From Furcasterigmium furcatum (Eukaryota > Ascomycota > Sordariomycetes > Glomerellales > Plectosphaerellaceae): 64,000 nt of DNA. Positions 1 through 9,664 of this stretch are shown here, in pieces. The stretch covers positions 5,106,229-5,170,228 of the forward strand of contig BCIA01000006.1 in the NCBI GenBank assembly GCA_001599815.1, read 5' to 3'. A program made the translations under genes and the position numbers. The notes beneath the pieces were generated by a model. It saw only the letters and a list, made by a program, of their open reading frames with translations. It had not been told where the DNA came from and did no database searches. The first letter of the stretch is position 1, and every line of letters starts with the position of its first letter.

Positions 1-134
1 TTTCCTGCATTCCTCGAGCTGTCTGGACTTGGGAAACGAGACACCATCCAAGGTCGTCCCACCTCCGCATTCCAGCCTGAACAACCACCACCTCCTCCCC
101 TCTCTCTGAACACCCCTCCCCCGCACCCGCCACG

Positions 135-287
135 ATGAATCCCAACGACACCATCGCCGTCATCGTCATCGTCCTCTTCGCCGTCCTCGCCCTCGTCGCA
201 TTCGGTATCTACCGCCTCGTGCGACAAGCCAGGCAGAGCATGAGCGTCACGAGCAGCTCCGGCGGCAGCCACACGACGGTGGACTGA
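135..287 (+). CDS. Small single-pass membrane peptide, 50 aa (hypothetical)
   Basis: This intronless ORF runs from an ATG in a good fungal context (cacgATG) to a TGA and gives 50 residues. Residues 7-26 form one hydrophobic helix (IAVIVIVLFAVLALVAFGIY). A basic stretch (RLVRQARQ) and a Ser/Gly/Thr-rich polar tail follow. By the positive-inside rule the C-terminus would face the cytoplasm. The upstream 130 bases are C/T-rich, as in fungal 5' leaders. I do not recognise a family and assign no function. Because the window starts only 134 bases upstream, this could also be the last exon of a longer gene. The hydrophobic run and clean codon use favour real coding, but a chance ORF cannot be excluded. 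Confidence 0.5.
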   Translation: MNPNDTIAVIVIVLFAVLALVAFGIYRLVRQARQSMSVTSSSGGSHTTVD

Positions 288-858
288 ACGGTTCTCGTGA
301 GGGCAGGGTTGACAACCTGCTGCGGCCGCGGCCGCTACAAACTACAAAGAAGAGGGCGATGGTGCCCGAGAAAGAGGAATACCCCACCGCTGCTGTGCGG
401 ATCCAGCGACTTGATCTGGATCCGACACGGCGGAACCGAGTAATGAGGACGCACGACGCCCTGGACGCATGAATGTCACGGGAGATACGCATGGGAACAA
501 GGCATATGGGCGGCATTTGCGATTTGACGATGTACATGATATTTACGGACGGGACACCCCGAGAGGATCTACGGAGCCAGAAAGACTGAACGGCCCGGCT
601 GACGGGCGAGGATATGTCCTCTTGAAGACACGATGTATATAGATAGGCACGGCTAGCGGGTCACGGCGCATTTGTTGGTTTGGCAATGCATACTGAGCAT
701 TCTGATCTTGGACTATTTGGATCCTCTTCCTCGGTGCTTTTGTGATGTAGTGATGTGTCCGTCAGGGCGCCTTCGGTATATTGCTGGTCTTATCTAGCAT
801 GATCGCTTACTTTAGAAACCGTACACCTTTCGCAACAAGTTCATCACCGCATCAGTAT
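288..858. other. Intergenic, convergent 3' flanks
   Basis: This stretch lies between the stop of the small membrane ORF (+) and the stop of the RING/UBP protein (-). It should hold two convergent 3' UTRs. I see no further gene, repeat or RNA. Confidence 0.5.
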
Positions 859-3012
859 CTACCTCTTTCCCTTCTTGCGCCCCTTCTTCTCAGGGACGCT
901 CGCGCTCCCTTCGGCCAGCTCTCCCGCCTCGACCTTGCCCTCGTTCTCAAGCTCCTTCAGCTTCTCCTGGCCAGAGATGAACATGCTCAGGTCCCGGTTC
1001 ATATCCTCCAGCTCGGCAATCTTGCCCTTCTGCTCACCATCCCGCGCCCTCAGCGCCGTGACAACCTCGTCCGAGTGCTCCACGCGCTTCATCAGTCCCT
1101 TGCTCATCTCCTTCTCCTCCTGCACGGCCTTGCCCAGGCTCCGGGCAAGCTCCTGCGCCTTCTCGGCCCTGCCGCGCTCCCGCGCCGCCTCCTTCTCGAG
1201 CTGCGGCACCGTCTCCCTCCTCAGCCGCCCGAGCTCGCCGCGCATCGTCTCGTTCTCCGCCCGCAGCGCCTCGATCTGCCGCGCGTTCGCATCGGCCGCC
1301 GACGACGCGTTCGCCGCCTTGTCCGCGATCTTCCTGATCATCTCCTCAAAGTACACCCGCTGCGACTCCAGCTGCGACGTAAGCAGGTGCGAGTACTCCA
1401 GGCCGATGTTCTCGAGCTTCGCGCGCGGGACCACGTCCTCGTCCTCCCCCGCGCCGCCCTGCCGGTTCGCGGCCGTGCTGTCCGGCAGCTCGACGACCTT
1501 GCCGTCGCCCTTGTCGCGGATGAGCCGGTGCACCCACGTGTCGCCGGCGTAGTCCCAGACGTGCTGGGTCTCGAGCTCCAGCGCGAAACAGTGCGCGGTC
1601 TCTTTCCAGTGGTCCTTGGCATGGCCGTTCTTGTAGCGCCCGCAGCCTACCCTGCCGCAGATGAGGCAGATCCAGAGGTCGTCGGGGGTGTCGCAGACGC
1701 TGCAGAGGTTGGAGACGGACCCGCCGAATGGTTGGTTGTACGGGTTCGCGGGGTCGAAGGCCTCGTTCGTGTGGCGGCAGATGGGGCACCCGGAGCCCTT
1801 CCAGCTCTCCAGGCATGTGCAGTGGAAGACGTGCTGGCAGGCGATCGTCATCAGGCCGGTCGTGTCATCCATGCGCTCGAGGCAGACGGCGCAGGTGGGG
1901 AGCTCGATCAGATTCGGGGTCGGCGGCGGGAACGGCCTCAGCGTGTTCGACACGGGCGTGGATCCGGATGGCGTGAAAGGGTCGCGACTGAGGTCTGGGA
2001 AGTGGCCGTCTGGCCTGGTTGGTGTCTCGAAGGTGATGGACCTGACGAAGACGACCTGGCAGACTTGCCCGACGTCGCTCAGCGGCTTTCCATCAAACTC
2101 CTTCTGCCACTGCCGTGCCCTTTGAGAGGTCTGGAACTTCATAAGTACCAGATAACGGTTCATCTGGGCCGTCATGACGAGCCTGTAGTGGCTGATGCCC
2201 TCTCTCCACTGGTGGCCGATGAATCCCAGGAGGTCCCGCGGCACCATATAGCTCGGGACGGCCGGGATACAGAGGATGGTGCAGTCATCCTCTTTCTGGC
2301 CATCGCCGTTCTCCTCGGGCGAGATTCGAAGGCTCGGTGTCTCCTCTTGCTCCCTGTAGAAATGGACGACTCCCCATCCGGCCTCGGTGTTCCTCGTCTC
2401 GACGGGCAAGACCTTGGCCTTGGTCGGCCTGCCTCCGCTGCTGTACATCGGGCCAATACCCGTGGCAGCATGAGAGCTGCTGCTGGCCTCGTTCTCCGCC
2501 ATGTCACGGGGGTTGTTCTCCTCGTCGAAGCTCTCGATCCTGACCCGCCCAAAGCGCCAGTCTCTGACAGCCGTTTCGGGGCGGATCGCGACAGTCGCCG
2601 GTGGTGGGGGAAAGCTCTGTGTCCTGGCCTTCCACTGCCGCTCTGAGAGTATCTCGATGTTTTTGCCGTCCTCTTTCTCGGCCGCTGCTCGCGAGGGGCC
2701 GCAGTCTATCACGCTGGCTCCTGGTGTCTCTCCCGGGAGGTTTTGGTGATGGTGGCTTGGTTTTCGCACGTTGTCTGAGGACTGTATAGGCGAAGGCTGT
2801 GGCCTGAAGGGCAGCGAAGCTTTCGTTTTGTCTTTGAGAGGGTGCGATGGAAGCTCGCCGAAGATGTCTGTTCCGAGGCAAGGAAACCAGTTGTCGGCCG
2901 CTGGACGGGCGGAGTGGCCTCCGACAGCGCCGCCGTTGCTCGTGTTCGTAGACGCCTTCGGTTCTGGCGTCGGGTAGAGTTCGAACTTGAGATGGTAAAA
3001 GTACGAGGGCAT
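859..3012 (-). CDS. ETP1: BRAP2/Etp1-type RING and UBP zinc-finger protein, 717 aa
   Basis: This is a single-exon gene of 717 residues starting at MPSYFYHLKF. The open frame extends nine codons further to a TTG, so the first ATG was chosen. In order it has: a variable N-terminus; a BRAP2 (RRM-like) domain around residues 235-340 (CTILCIPAVPSYM); a C3H2C3-type RING at 374-414 (CAVCLERM ... CPICRH); a UBP/ZnF-UBP domain at about 437-500 (CSVC ... CGRVGCGRY ... HAKDHW); a long coiled coil at about 550-690; and a Lys-rich end (KKGRKKGKR). This order is diagnostic of mammalian BRAP (IMP) and yeast Etp1 (YHL010C). Known members are ubiquitin ligases that also bind free ubiquitin C-termini; yeast Etp1 acts in ethanol tolerance. 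All RING zinc ligands are present. The next gene on the same strand is polyubiquitin, a functional affinity that may be chance. Confidence 0.93.
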   Translation of the reverse strand: MPSYFYHLKFELYPTPEPKASTNTSNGGAVGGHSARPAADNWFPCLGTDIFGELPSHPLKDKTKASLPFRPQPSPIQSSDNVRKPSHHHQNLPGETPGASVIDCGPSRAAAEKEDGKNIEILSERQWKARTQSFPPPPATVAIRPETAVRDWRFGRVRIESFDEENNPRDMAENEASSSSHAATGIGPMYSSGGRPTKAKVLPVETRNTEAGWGVVHFYREQEETPSLRISPEENGDGQKEDDCTILCIPAVPSYMVPRDLLGFIGHQWREGISHYRLVMTAQMNRYLVLMKFQTSQRARQWQKEFDGKPLSDVGQVCQVVFVRSITFETPTRPDGHFPDLSRDPFTPSGSTPVSNTLRPFPPPTPNLIELPTCAVCLERMDDTTGLMTIACQHVFHCTCLESWKGSGCPICRHTNEAFDPANPYNQPFGGSVSNLCSVCDTPDDLWICLICGRVGCGRYKNGHAKDHWKETAHCFALELETQHVWDYAGDTWVHRLIRDKGDGKVVELPDSTAANRQGGAGEDEDVVPRAKLENIGLEYSHLLTSQLESQRVYFEEMIRKIADKAANASSAADANARQIEALRAENETMRGELGRLRRETVPQLEKEAARERGRAEKAQELARSLGKAVQEEKEMSKGLMKRVEHSDEVVTALRARDGEQKGKIAELEDMNRDLSMFISGQEKLKELENEGKVEAGELAEGSASVPEKKGRKKGKR

Positions 3013-3721
3013 CTCTATCCGGGCGATAGTTGTCTGCAAGATAGCTTGCGAATCGAGTAGCGTTCTTGTGAGATAAGAATGGGAGGTGCTGGTTACGGCG
3101 GTAGAATAACCTCAACAGATAGACCTTTCCACAGGACTGAGAAGCCAAACATGCCGTACAAAATCTGGGAAAGGGAGATGTCGGAGGCGGGGTTGCGATG
3201 TGTCGAGGAATTCATGAAGCTCTTCAGCCATGTTTTGGGTGGGTTATCAACTGGAACTCAAATCGCCCAGCGTCCAGTCATCCCACTAATCAAGTCCCCC
3301 AGCATGCCCAACACACCGCCTTCTCCATCAAGGTGACCCCTCCAAAACCCCACCGCAGCTTCACCTAGGCCGTCTTGGTACTGTACTCGCCCCTTCGAAT
3401 GTCATCGAGCAGGAGCTCCTCAACGCTACATCTGAAAATGTCTAGATCATGAGTCACTGCGAGATCAAGAAGCTTATCTGATCACAGATGGAAAGGCGAA
3501 ACATCACATGGAATAGAGAGACCAGATGGAATCACGAGTGGACAGAAAAGTCTGTATTGCTGCGCTCATGTCTGCGCGCGCTGTGCAGCTAGTGCTGCCT
3601 AACGAGTTCATCGTTCATTGATGCCAAAACCGTGCCATCATTCCTGACCGATGGATATTCCGAGAACGCCGAAAGCAGTGCCTGTGTTGTTATTGGCGAT
3701 GAAGAGGACATTGCCAGCCGC
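3013..3721. other. ETP1 upstream region and polyubiquitin 3' flank
   Basis: About 700 bases separate two minus-strand genes. It should contain the polyubiquitin 3' UTR (high-coordinate side) and the ETP1 promoter and leader (low-coordinate side). No gene was found in it. Confidence 0.4.
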
Positions 3722-4696
3722 CTACTGGCCGCCACGAAGACGCAGGACGAGATGCAGAGTCGACTCCTTCTGGATGTTGTAATCCGACAGGGTACGTCCA
3801 TCTTCCAGCTGCTTTCCAGCGAAGATCAGGCGCTGCTGGTCAGGAGGAATACCCTCCTTATCCTGGATCTTCGACTTCACGTTATCGATCGTGTCGGACG
3901 ATTCGACTTCCAGGGTAATAGTCTTGCCGGTGAGGGTCTTGACAAAGATCTGCATACCACCACGCAGACGAAGGACGAGATGCAGGGTAGACTCCTTCTG
4001 GATGTTGTAGTCAGACAGGGTGCGGCCATCTTCCAACTGCTTGCCCGCAAAGATGAGGCGCTGCTGGTCGGGAGGGATGCCCTCCTTGTCCTGGATCTTG
4101 CTCTTCACGTTGTCGATTGTGTCAGAAGACTCGACTTCCAGAGTGATGGTCTTTCCGGTGAGGGTCTTGACGAAAATCTGCATGCCACCACGCAGACGGA
4201 GCACCAGGTGGAGGGTGGACTCCTTCTGGATATTGTAGTCGGAGAGGGTGCGGCCATCCTCAAGTTGCTTGCCGGCGAAAATCAGACGCTGCTGGTCGGG
4301 AGGGATACCCTCCTTGTCCTGGATCTTCGACTTGACGTTGTCGATGGTATCGGAAGACTCGACCTCGAGAGTGATGGTCTTTCCGGTCAGGGTCTTGACG
4401 ACTGAGGAGGGACGTTAGTTGCTGGTGGGCGGGAAAGAGCTCGGAGATGCCGACTTACAGATCTGCATGCCACCGCGAAGACGGAGAACCAGGTGGAGCG
4501 TGGACTCCTTCTGGATGTTGTAGTCGCTTAGGGTGCGACCGTCCTCGAGCTGCTTACCAGCGAAAATGAGACGCTGCTGATCGGGGGGAATGCCCTCCTT
4601 GTCCTGGATCTTGGACTTGACGTTGTCAATGGTATCCGAGGACTCCACCTCAAGGGTGATGGTCTTGCCAGTCAGAGTCTTGACGAAGATCTGCAT
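3722..4696 (-). CDS. UBI4: Polyubiquitin, four head-to-tail units
   Basis: The CDS is complement(join(3722..4401,4459..4696)), 305 residues. It is exactly four 76-residue ubiquitin units plus one C-terminal Gln that masks the last Gly-Gly until processing. Each unit begins [12 protein letters not shown] and ends LRLRGG. Lys48 (AGKQLEDG) and Lys63 (IQKEST) are intact. The 57-bp intron (donor GTAAGT, branch-like CTAAC, acceptor CAG) splits codon 4 (Phe) of the second unit in phase 1, and joining it restores the MQIFVK sequence precisely. Deubiquitinases cleave the precursor to give free ubiquitin; in fungi such genes supply ubiquitin under stress. The upstream side is pyrimidine-rich on the coding strand with a TATA-like element 170 bases ahead of the ATG, as expected for strong expression. 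Confidence 0.98.
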
Positions 4697-4866
4697 GGTG
4701 ACGGTTGACGCTGTTTGCGCTGCTGATTCTGTTGCGTCGGGTGTAGGTGATCGTGAGAGAGAAGGGGAAAGGACGAGTCTCTTGAACCAGATGTGGTTGG
4801 GGATAGAGAAGGGTTGGTGTGGAAGAGGGGAAAAGGTGAAGGTTTGGGTTGGGTGAGGCGAAGAGG

Positions 4867-4873
4867 TTAAATA
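4867..4873 (-). promoter_or_regulatory. TATA-like element of polyubiquitin gene
   Basis: On the minus strand this reads TATTTAA, about 170 bases upstream of the ATG and next to a CT-rich leader. The position suits a fungal core promoter, but the assignment is only by motif. Confidence 0.35.
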
Positions 4874-5092
4874 GGGTGGCCTCGAGGATGGGAGGCGAGG
4901 AGGCAAGGCAGTCACGGCTGGTTGAGGAGGCAGGCAGGCGCAGACTGGCCGGAGTGACTGGGAAGTAGCCTTGGTTGGACCGGGGGCGGGGGTGATTCAT
5001 CAGCGCTATGCGCAGCAAGGCACGGCGCTAAGAGGAGGCAAGGGCCCGCCGGAATCGGCCGGAAGGCTCCAGAAAGTGGAGGACCCAAGGTT

Positions 5093-5142
5093 GCGAGTAC
5101 TTCAACTTACGAAAAATTTACTACGCAATAATAAGTACTCGC
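5093..5142. repeat. Perfect 10-bp inverted repeat in AT-rich spacer
   Basis: GCGAGTACTT at 5093-5102 is repeated as its exact reverse complement AAGTACTCGC at 5133-5142, around a 30-base AT-rich loop. It stands out from the GC-rich surroundings. It may be a hairpin, a transcription-factor half-site pair or a relic of a miniature element. No target-site duplication was identified. Confidence 0.5.
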
Positions 5143-7112
5143 TACACAGGCGAGTTACGACGGACCTCTCAGCCTTCCCACTTACGAGGCCTGCACTGGG
5201 GTAGAATGTCACTGCCCGGGCGGGCATCGCTGGCGAATGCGACACATCGTCCCTTGAGTGATGACACAGCCTACTACCTCAATCAGATCTTTCTGCGACA
5301 AACCGGGAGACCCCTTTTTCATTTAGCTGCTCAACTGTGTCCGATGCTTCTATCTTCTAGGTGGAAGATGCCAGGTGTACCTCGGTATTCCGCCGACGAA
5401 GATGCATGATCCAACCTGACCTTATCAGCTGAGCACATCCCTGCTGGTCTGTCACCCCGCCCGCTCGCTCGTTCCGAACCAGGGAGTGCCTCTCGCTCCT
5501 AAATCAAGAGCGAGGCAGTCGGCTTGAAGATAGGCACTCAAGCACTGCAGGGGGTTGCGATCGGACAATCGGCGGACACAGAACGCGGGCCAAATGTTCG
5601 CGATGATATCGCAGCAACGAGGCCAAATGGCATCATTCCAACAGCCCAACCCGCCACCGCTTTCAGCGACGGGAGGCCCAACAACCAGCCAGACTGCCAG
5701 GTCCCAGACTCCCAGCGAGACACCTCCAAAACAGCTCCACTTTTCCCCCAAGACAAGCATCGCCAGCCCATGTTCCTCGCCACCGGACCTCACCATTCTC
5801 CAATCCGACCGAACCTTCAGAGCCTCAAGACGGACTGATCTACCTTTCCCGCCAATCGCTTGTCCAAAGCTAAGACGGTCAGATCGGCCACCCTCTTCTT
5901 TTCTTTCAACCACAGCGCGCTCCCGTCTCTCGACGTCGTCCAACATCGTGACATCTTCGTCCGCGAGGAGTATGGAACCCGGACCCCTGCACTGACTGAC
6001 CACCCAAGCCAGACACAGTCGGGGCACAATGCGGGGTAGAGACTCACCCAGGAATAATGACATAATCGCTCCGACGACGTCATCTCCCATGGTCCCGGCA
6101 TCAGCCAGACCCTGATTTCGTCGTTTTGAGACCGTCTATAGATTACCAGACAACCACTCCCACCCCTGACCGACATTTGCGGCTAACTTACGACGTAACC
6201 AGGCGTCCCAGCCATACTTGGTGTGAACCGGGTATGACGAACTTCCATGTCGATTGTACTCTCAATCGCTCCCTTGCCTCCTCATCGTTCAGTGCGAACA
6301 TGCATTGCATCGACCAGTCTCGAATGGCGCGATCAACACGGCCTCGCACACCCTCAACAACCTTGAGCCTAACAAATAACGCATCACAAGCAGGATACTC
6401 CCGACGATGTTGAAATGTACTTTTTGGCTATCAATGTGTGTAGGCCGACTGCTGGCAGCGGCATTGATGCGTGCCTGCGGCTGTAAAGACCACGCTGGCC
6501 TCCCATTCCTCGTTCCATGTCAGGACCTTCATGGCCTCAAAACGCCGTCTTCTATGCTTATCATCATCATGATAAATGTCTGAATGCTCGGGATTCGTGT
6601 CCGTGCCTGTCATTCCGGCCATTCCCTCATCTCAAGGACCCAAGCTCCCAACACAAGCCTCGGTGGCACGAGAACTTGCGCGACTTGGATCCCCCCGGCG
6701 ATTCTTCGTCGAATTTCATCGCCGTGTGCTGCCGTGCTCGTACAATCATGAACAAATATCATCAAGAATGCCTCATGAAAAGGGTCGTAAAACATCGTCG
6801 AACATCGTCGTCGTGGCGGTGACCAGCCGGAAGAAGCGAAGAAATTCCAGGCAAATGGCGCGAGATGTGAGCAAGCTCGGCATCAGGCGACCGCCCAAGA
6901 GTAGAGAAGATCGCGTCAAATCCAGAAGAAATGCTTCCAAAAACTAACACCGCACCCCTACGCGCGTTGCGCGCATCGAGTGCTAACGCCGTCGCTGTGG
7001 CAATACAAAGGAAAGATCATAAAATAGCGAGCCGTATTCAAAGTCGCCAATAGATAGATGGTGGGTTAGATGTCAAAAATCAGGAACTCGCGCCTGGCCA
7101 ACAAGAAGTCCT

Positions 7113-9664
7113 CTAGTTGGCTCGGATGACCAACTTGGACAGGAACTTGTTGGACAACGAGTCAAAGTCGTTGCGATCAAAGGTGCAGTCCGGGCGGCCG
7201 CGGAGGTAATCCTCTGAAGCAGGGGTCAGTAAATACGTCAACGATTATGGGGGCCAAATAGCTTACCGTGCTTGATAACATGCTCCCGCACTTCAGTCAT
7301 GGCTTCACACACAGCCACGTTGTTGTTCAAAATGTGTCCGTGCTTGGCCGTGTCCCAGTCGATGAAAGCAGGAAGCTTTTGGGAGATGGCATGGAAGAGG
7401 CCGACGATGACACCGACGGGGGTGGTTTCCATGTCCTGGCAGAACTTGTTTACCGCGGCAGGATCGGGCATACGGAAATGCGAGTCAAACTGCATCTCCT
7501 CCCACACAGCGAGCAGAATCGAGGCCAGCATGAAAATGGTGGGCCAGTTCTTGAGACGCTCACCGCTGTACACGCTCGAATACAGGGAGGAGAGCTCCGC
7601 GAGAATATCCCTTTGCAACTCGCGCCACATGTCGGCAAGAGCACACTTGATCTGGAAGTTGACCATGACAGGAGCGACGGTCTGGCCGTAGAACTTGGAG
7701 TCCTCGTCGTCAATCTGGCCTTCGAATGAGTTTTCCTCGCCCTGGTTCTGAACCATCGTGATATGCATGGTCAGGTTGTAAGCGAGAACCAACTTGAGGG
7801 CCTTGCGGATCACAGGCATTTGCTGCTTGACGTAGAAGCGGTGCGCCGTCTTGAGAATCTCGGTGATGAACGGAGTGCCCTCGAAGTGGTCGTCAATGAA
7901 CTCCTCGAAGGGCCCGTCGATGTGCTTCTCGAGGTACGTGTGAAGAGCCTCCATGGAGATGCCCTTGGCACCAACGTCGAGTCTCTCGGTGCGGATATCG
8001 AACTCGATGGGGTCTTGGTCAGTCAGATGAGACTCAACCCAGTCCACTGCGAAGACGCTCTCATCCTTGACATAGACCTCGCGAACGTAGACGGGGAGAG
8101 CAAAACCGTAGCCATGGGTGATCCACATGACTTTCTCGTTTTCGGAGAAGCCCTTGACGTTGAATACGGAGACGTTGAGGCTCATGTGACGTTCAAAGTC
8201 AACCTTCCAGTCCTTAAGGAAGTAGCCAATGTCCTTGATGTCGATACGCGTGCAAGGAACCTGCCACAGGCGAGCGTGCGAGGGCTGGCAGCCGGCGCAA
8301 GGGTCTCCCTTGTCGCAGGTCTTCTTGAGGAACTTGCAACGAAGACAGGCACGCAATTTTCGGATCTCGCTAGCTTGCCTGCGCTGGTCAGAGGAGAGGG
8401 GACCACGACGGCGGCCAACCTTCTTCTCGGCGGCGCCGTCTTTCTTTCCGTTGGAGGTGCGGCGGATGACGGGCTTAGCGGTCTTGCTGATGGGGCTCTT
8501 GCGCTGACCAGAGTTTCTCCGCGAAGCAGTCGGCGGAGTCGTGGCACCCGAACCACTTCCGGAGCTGGGGCGGGTGGTGGTAGCGCGAATGGCCATGGGA
8601 GCAACAACTGCCGTGGGACTGGTGGACTCGTGGCTATGGTTATGAGCGTGGTTGTGGTTCTCTCCGTAGCAGCCGCGGTGTGACGACTGCTCAGGATACG
8701 AGTCGGAGTCGGGCGAGAACGGCGAGATGGGGAAAGCAGCAACCTCTTCATAGCTGCCAATCTCGAAGGAGTTCGCTCCATCCGAAGAGTCCGAGTTGGT
8801 CCGGAGATGCAGCGTCTCGCTGGGGTTGAAGACGGCGGCGTTCGACTGGGTCTGGAACTGGTCCATGTTGCCGGTGTTGCTCTGGTCGCCAACCACCATC
8901 CAGCCACCCTCGTTGGAGCTGGCCAGGGACAGGACTTCCAAGAACGTGCCTGTCGGCGAGCTGCTGCCAACGGGATGAGAGAAGGCCATGTGTGGCACTG
9001 CTGCCTGAATATCCTGCCAATTCTCGATGCCGGAAGCAAGGTTGGGCAGGTTCATGGCCGCAATTGTGTCGTCCATGGGAGGCATGGTGTTGAAGGCCGT
9101 AGCTTGCAAGAAGTTGTTCACAGGCATTGCTTGGGTCGTGGCGGAGAGGTAGGTCATCGGGTTAATGGGGGCGAAGCTCGAGGCGAAGCCGTCGTAGGTG
9201 ACCGGCATGTACGAGTCTGAGACGAAGGATGAGAAGTCATTGGTGGCTTGCTGGTGTTGTTGCAGATGCTGCTGCAGGGCAAAGTCGGTGAGGAGGTTAC
9301 GAGGTTGCTGAAAGGGCGAGGTCGAGGCGCTTTGCGTGGGCGATGTCGAGTGGTGATGCTGCTGGGCCTCGGGGGAACTTGAAGCGTGGTGCAGGCTGTT
9401 CGAGGTCATGTCGAGGGGCATCGACCACATGTGGTGCTGTTGCTGCTGCTGGGCAGGCAGAGCAGTGGTCGACTGAGGACTGCTGTGGCTCGATGTCGAA
9501 GCCATCTGGTGCTGCTGGTGCTGGTGCTGCTGCGGGTGCTGCTGGTGCGAGGACATCTGGAAGGCGAACTGGTGCAGACGCTCCCTCTGCTGGTCTGAGT
9601 TGGCGATTTCCCAAAAGGCAGCAGCGTCTCCTCCGCTGGTCGGATCAAAGTTGAGGTTGTTCAT
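7113..9664 (-). CDS. Zn(II)2Cys6 transcription factor, Gln/His-rich, 832 aa
   Basis: The CDS is complement(join(7113..7213,7267..9664)). The 53-bp intron near the 3' end (GTAAGC ... TTCAG) restores VIKHEDYLRG and a short final exon ending KLVIRAN. The start is the ATG in gtcacaATG (MNNLNFDPTS); the open frame continues upstream only to a GTG. The N-terminal 400 residues are low complexity with Gln/His runs (QQHPQQHQHQQHQ) and Ser/Thr/Pro stretches typical of activation regions. A basic segment precedes a binuclear zinc cluster near residue 440 (CLRCKFLKKTC ... CAGC ... C). The last ligand spacing is 11 residues, longer than the usual 6-8, and the cluster sits mid-protein instead of at the N-terminus. 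A conserved helical C-terminal half of about 350 residues follows. Expected role: nuclear DNA-binding regulator. I do not recognise a named orthologue. Confidence 0.9.

Larger units (their letters stand above)
4697..7112. other. Intergenic block upstream of polyubiquitin
   Basis: This 2.4 kb stretch holds the polyubiquitin promoter (right of 4696), the inverted repeat at 5093-5142 and the 3' flank of the zinc-cluster gene. Overlapping open frames on both strands at 5452-6090 and 6576-6947 show no recognisable domain, no consistent splice signals and no clear start, so I do not call genes there. Confidence 0.4.

Noticed and set aside
781..2646. 621-codon plus-strand frame opposite ETP1
   Set aside because: It is an antisense shadow of a strongly supported gene in GC-rich DNA; it has no domain and a Leu/Arg-biased composition.
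5452..6090. Minus frame starting MGDDVVGAIMSLFLG, and an overlapping Pro/Gln/Ser-rich plus frame (5594-5995)
   Set aside because: Two opposing frames, no conserved domain, no consistent splice signals and no clear decision between strands.
6576..6947. 123-codon basic plus frame
   Set aside because: Lys/Arg-rich end but no domain, and competing frames on both strands.
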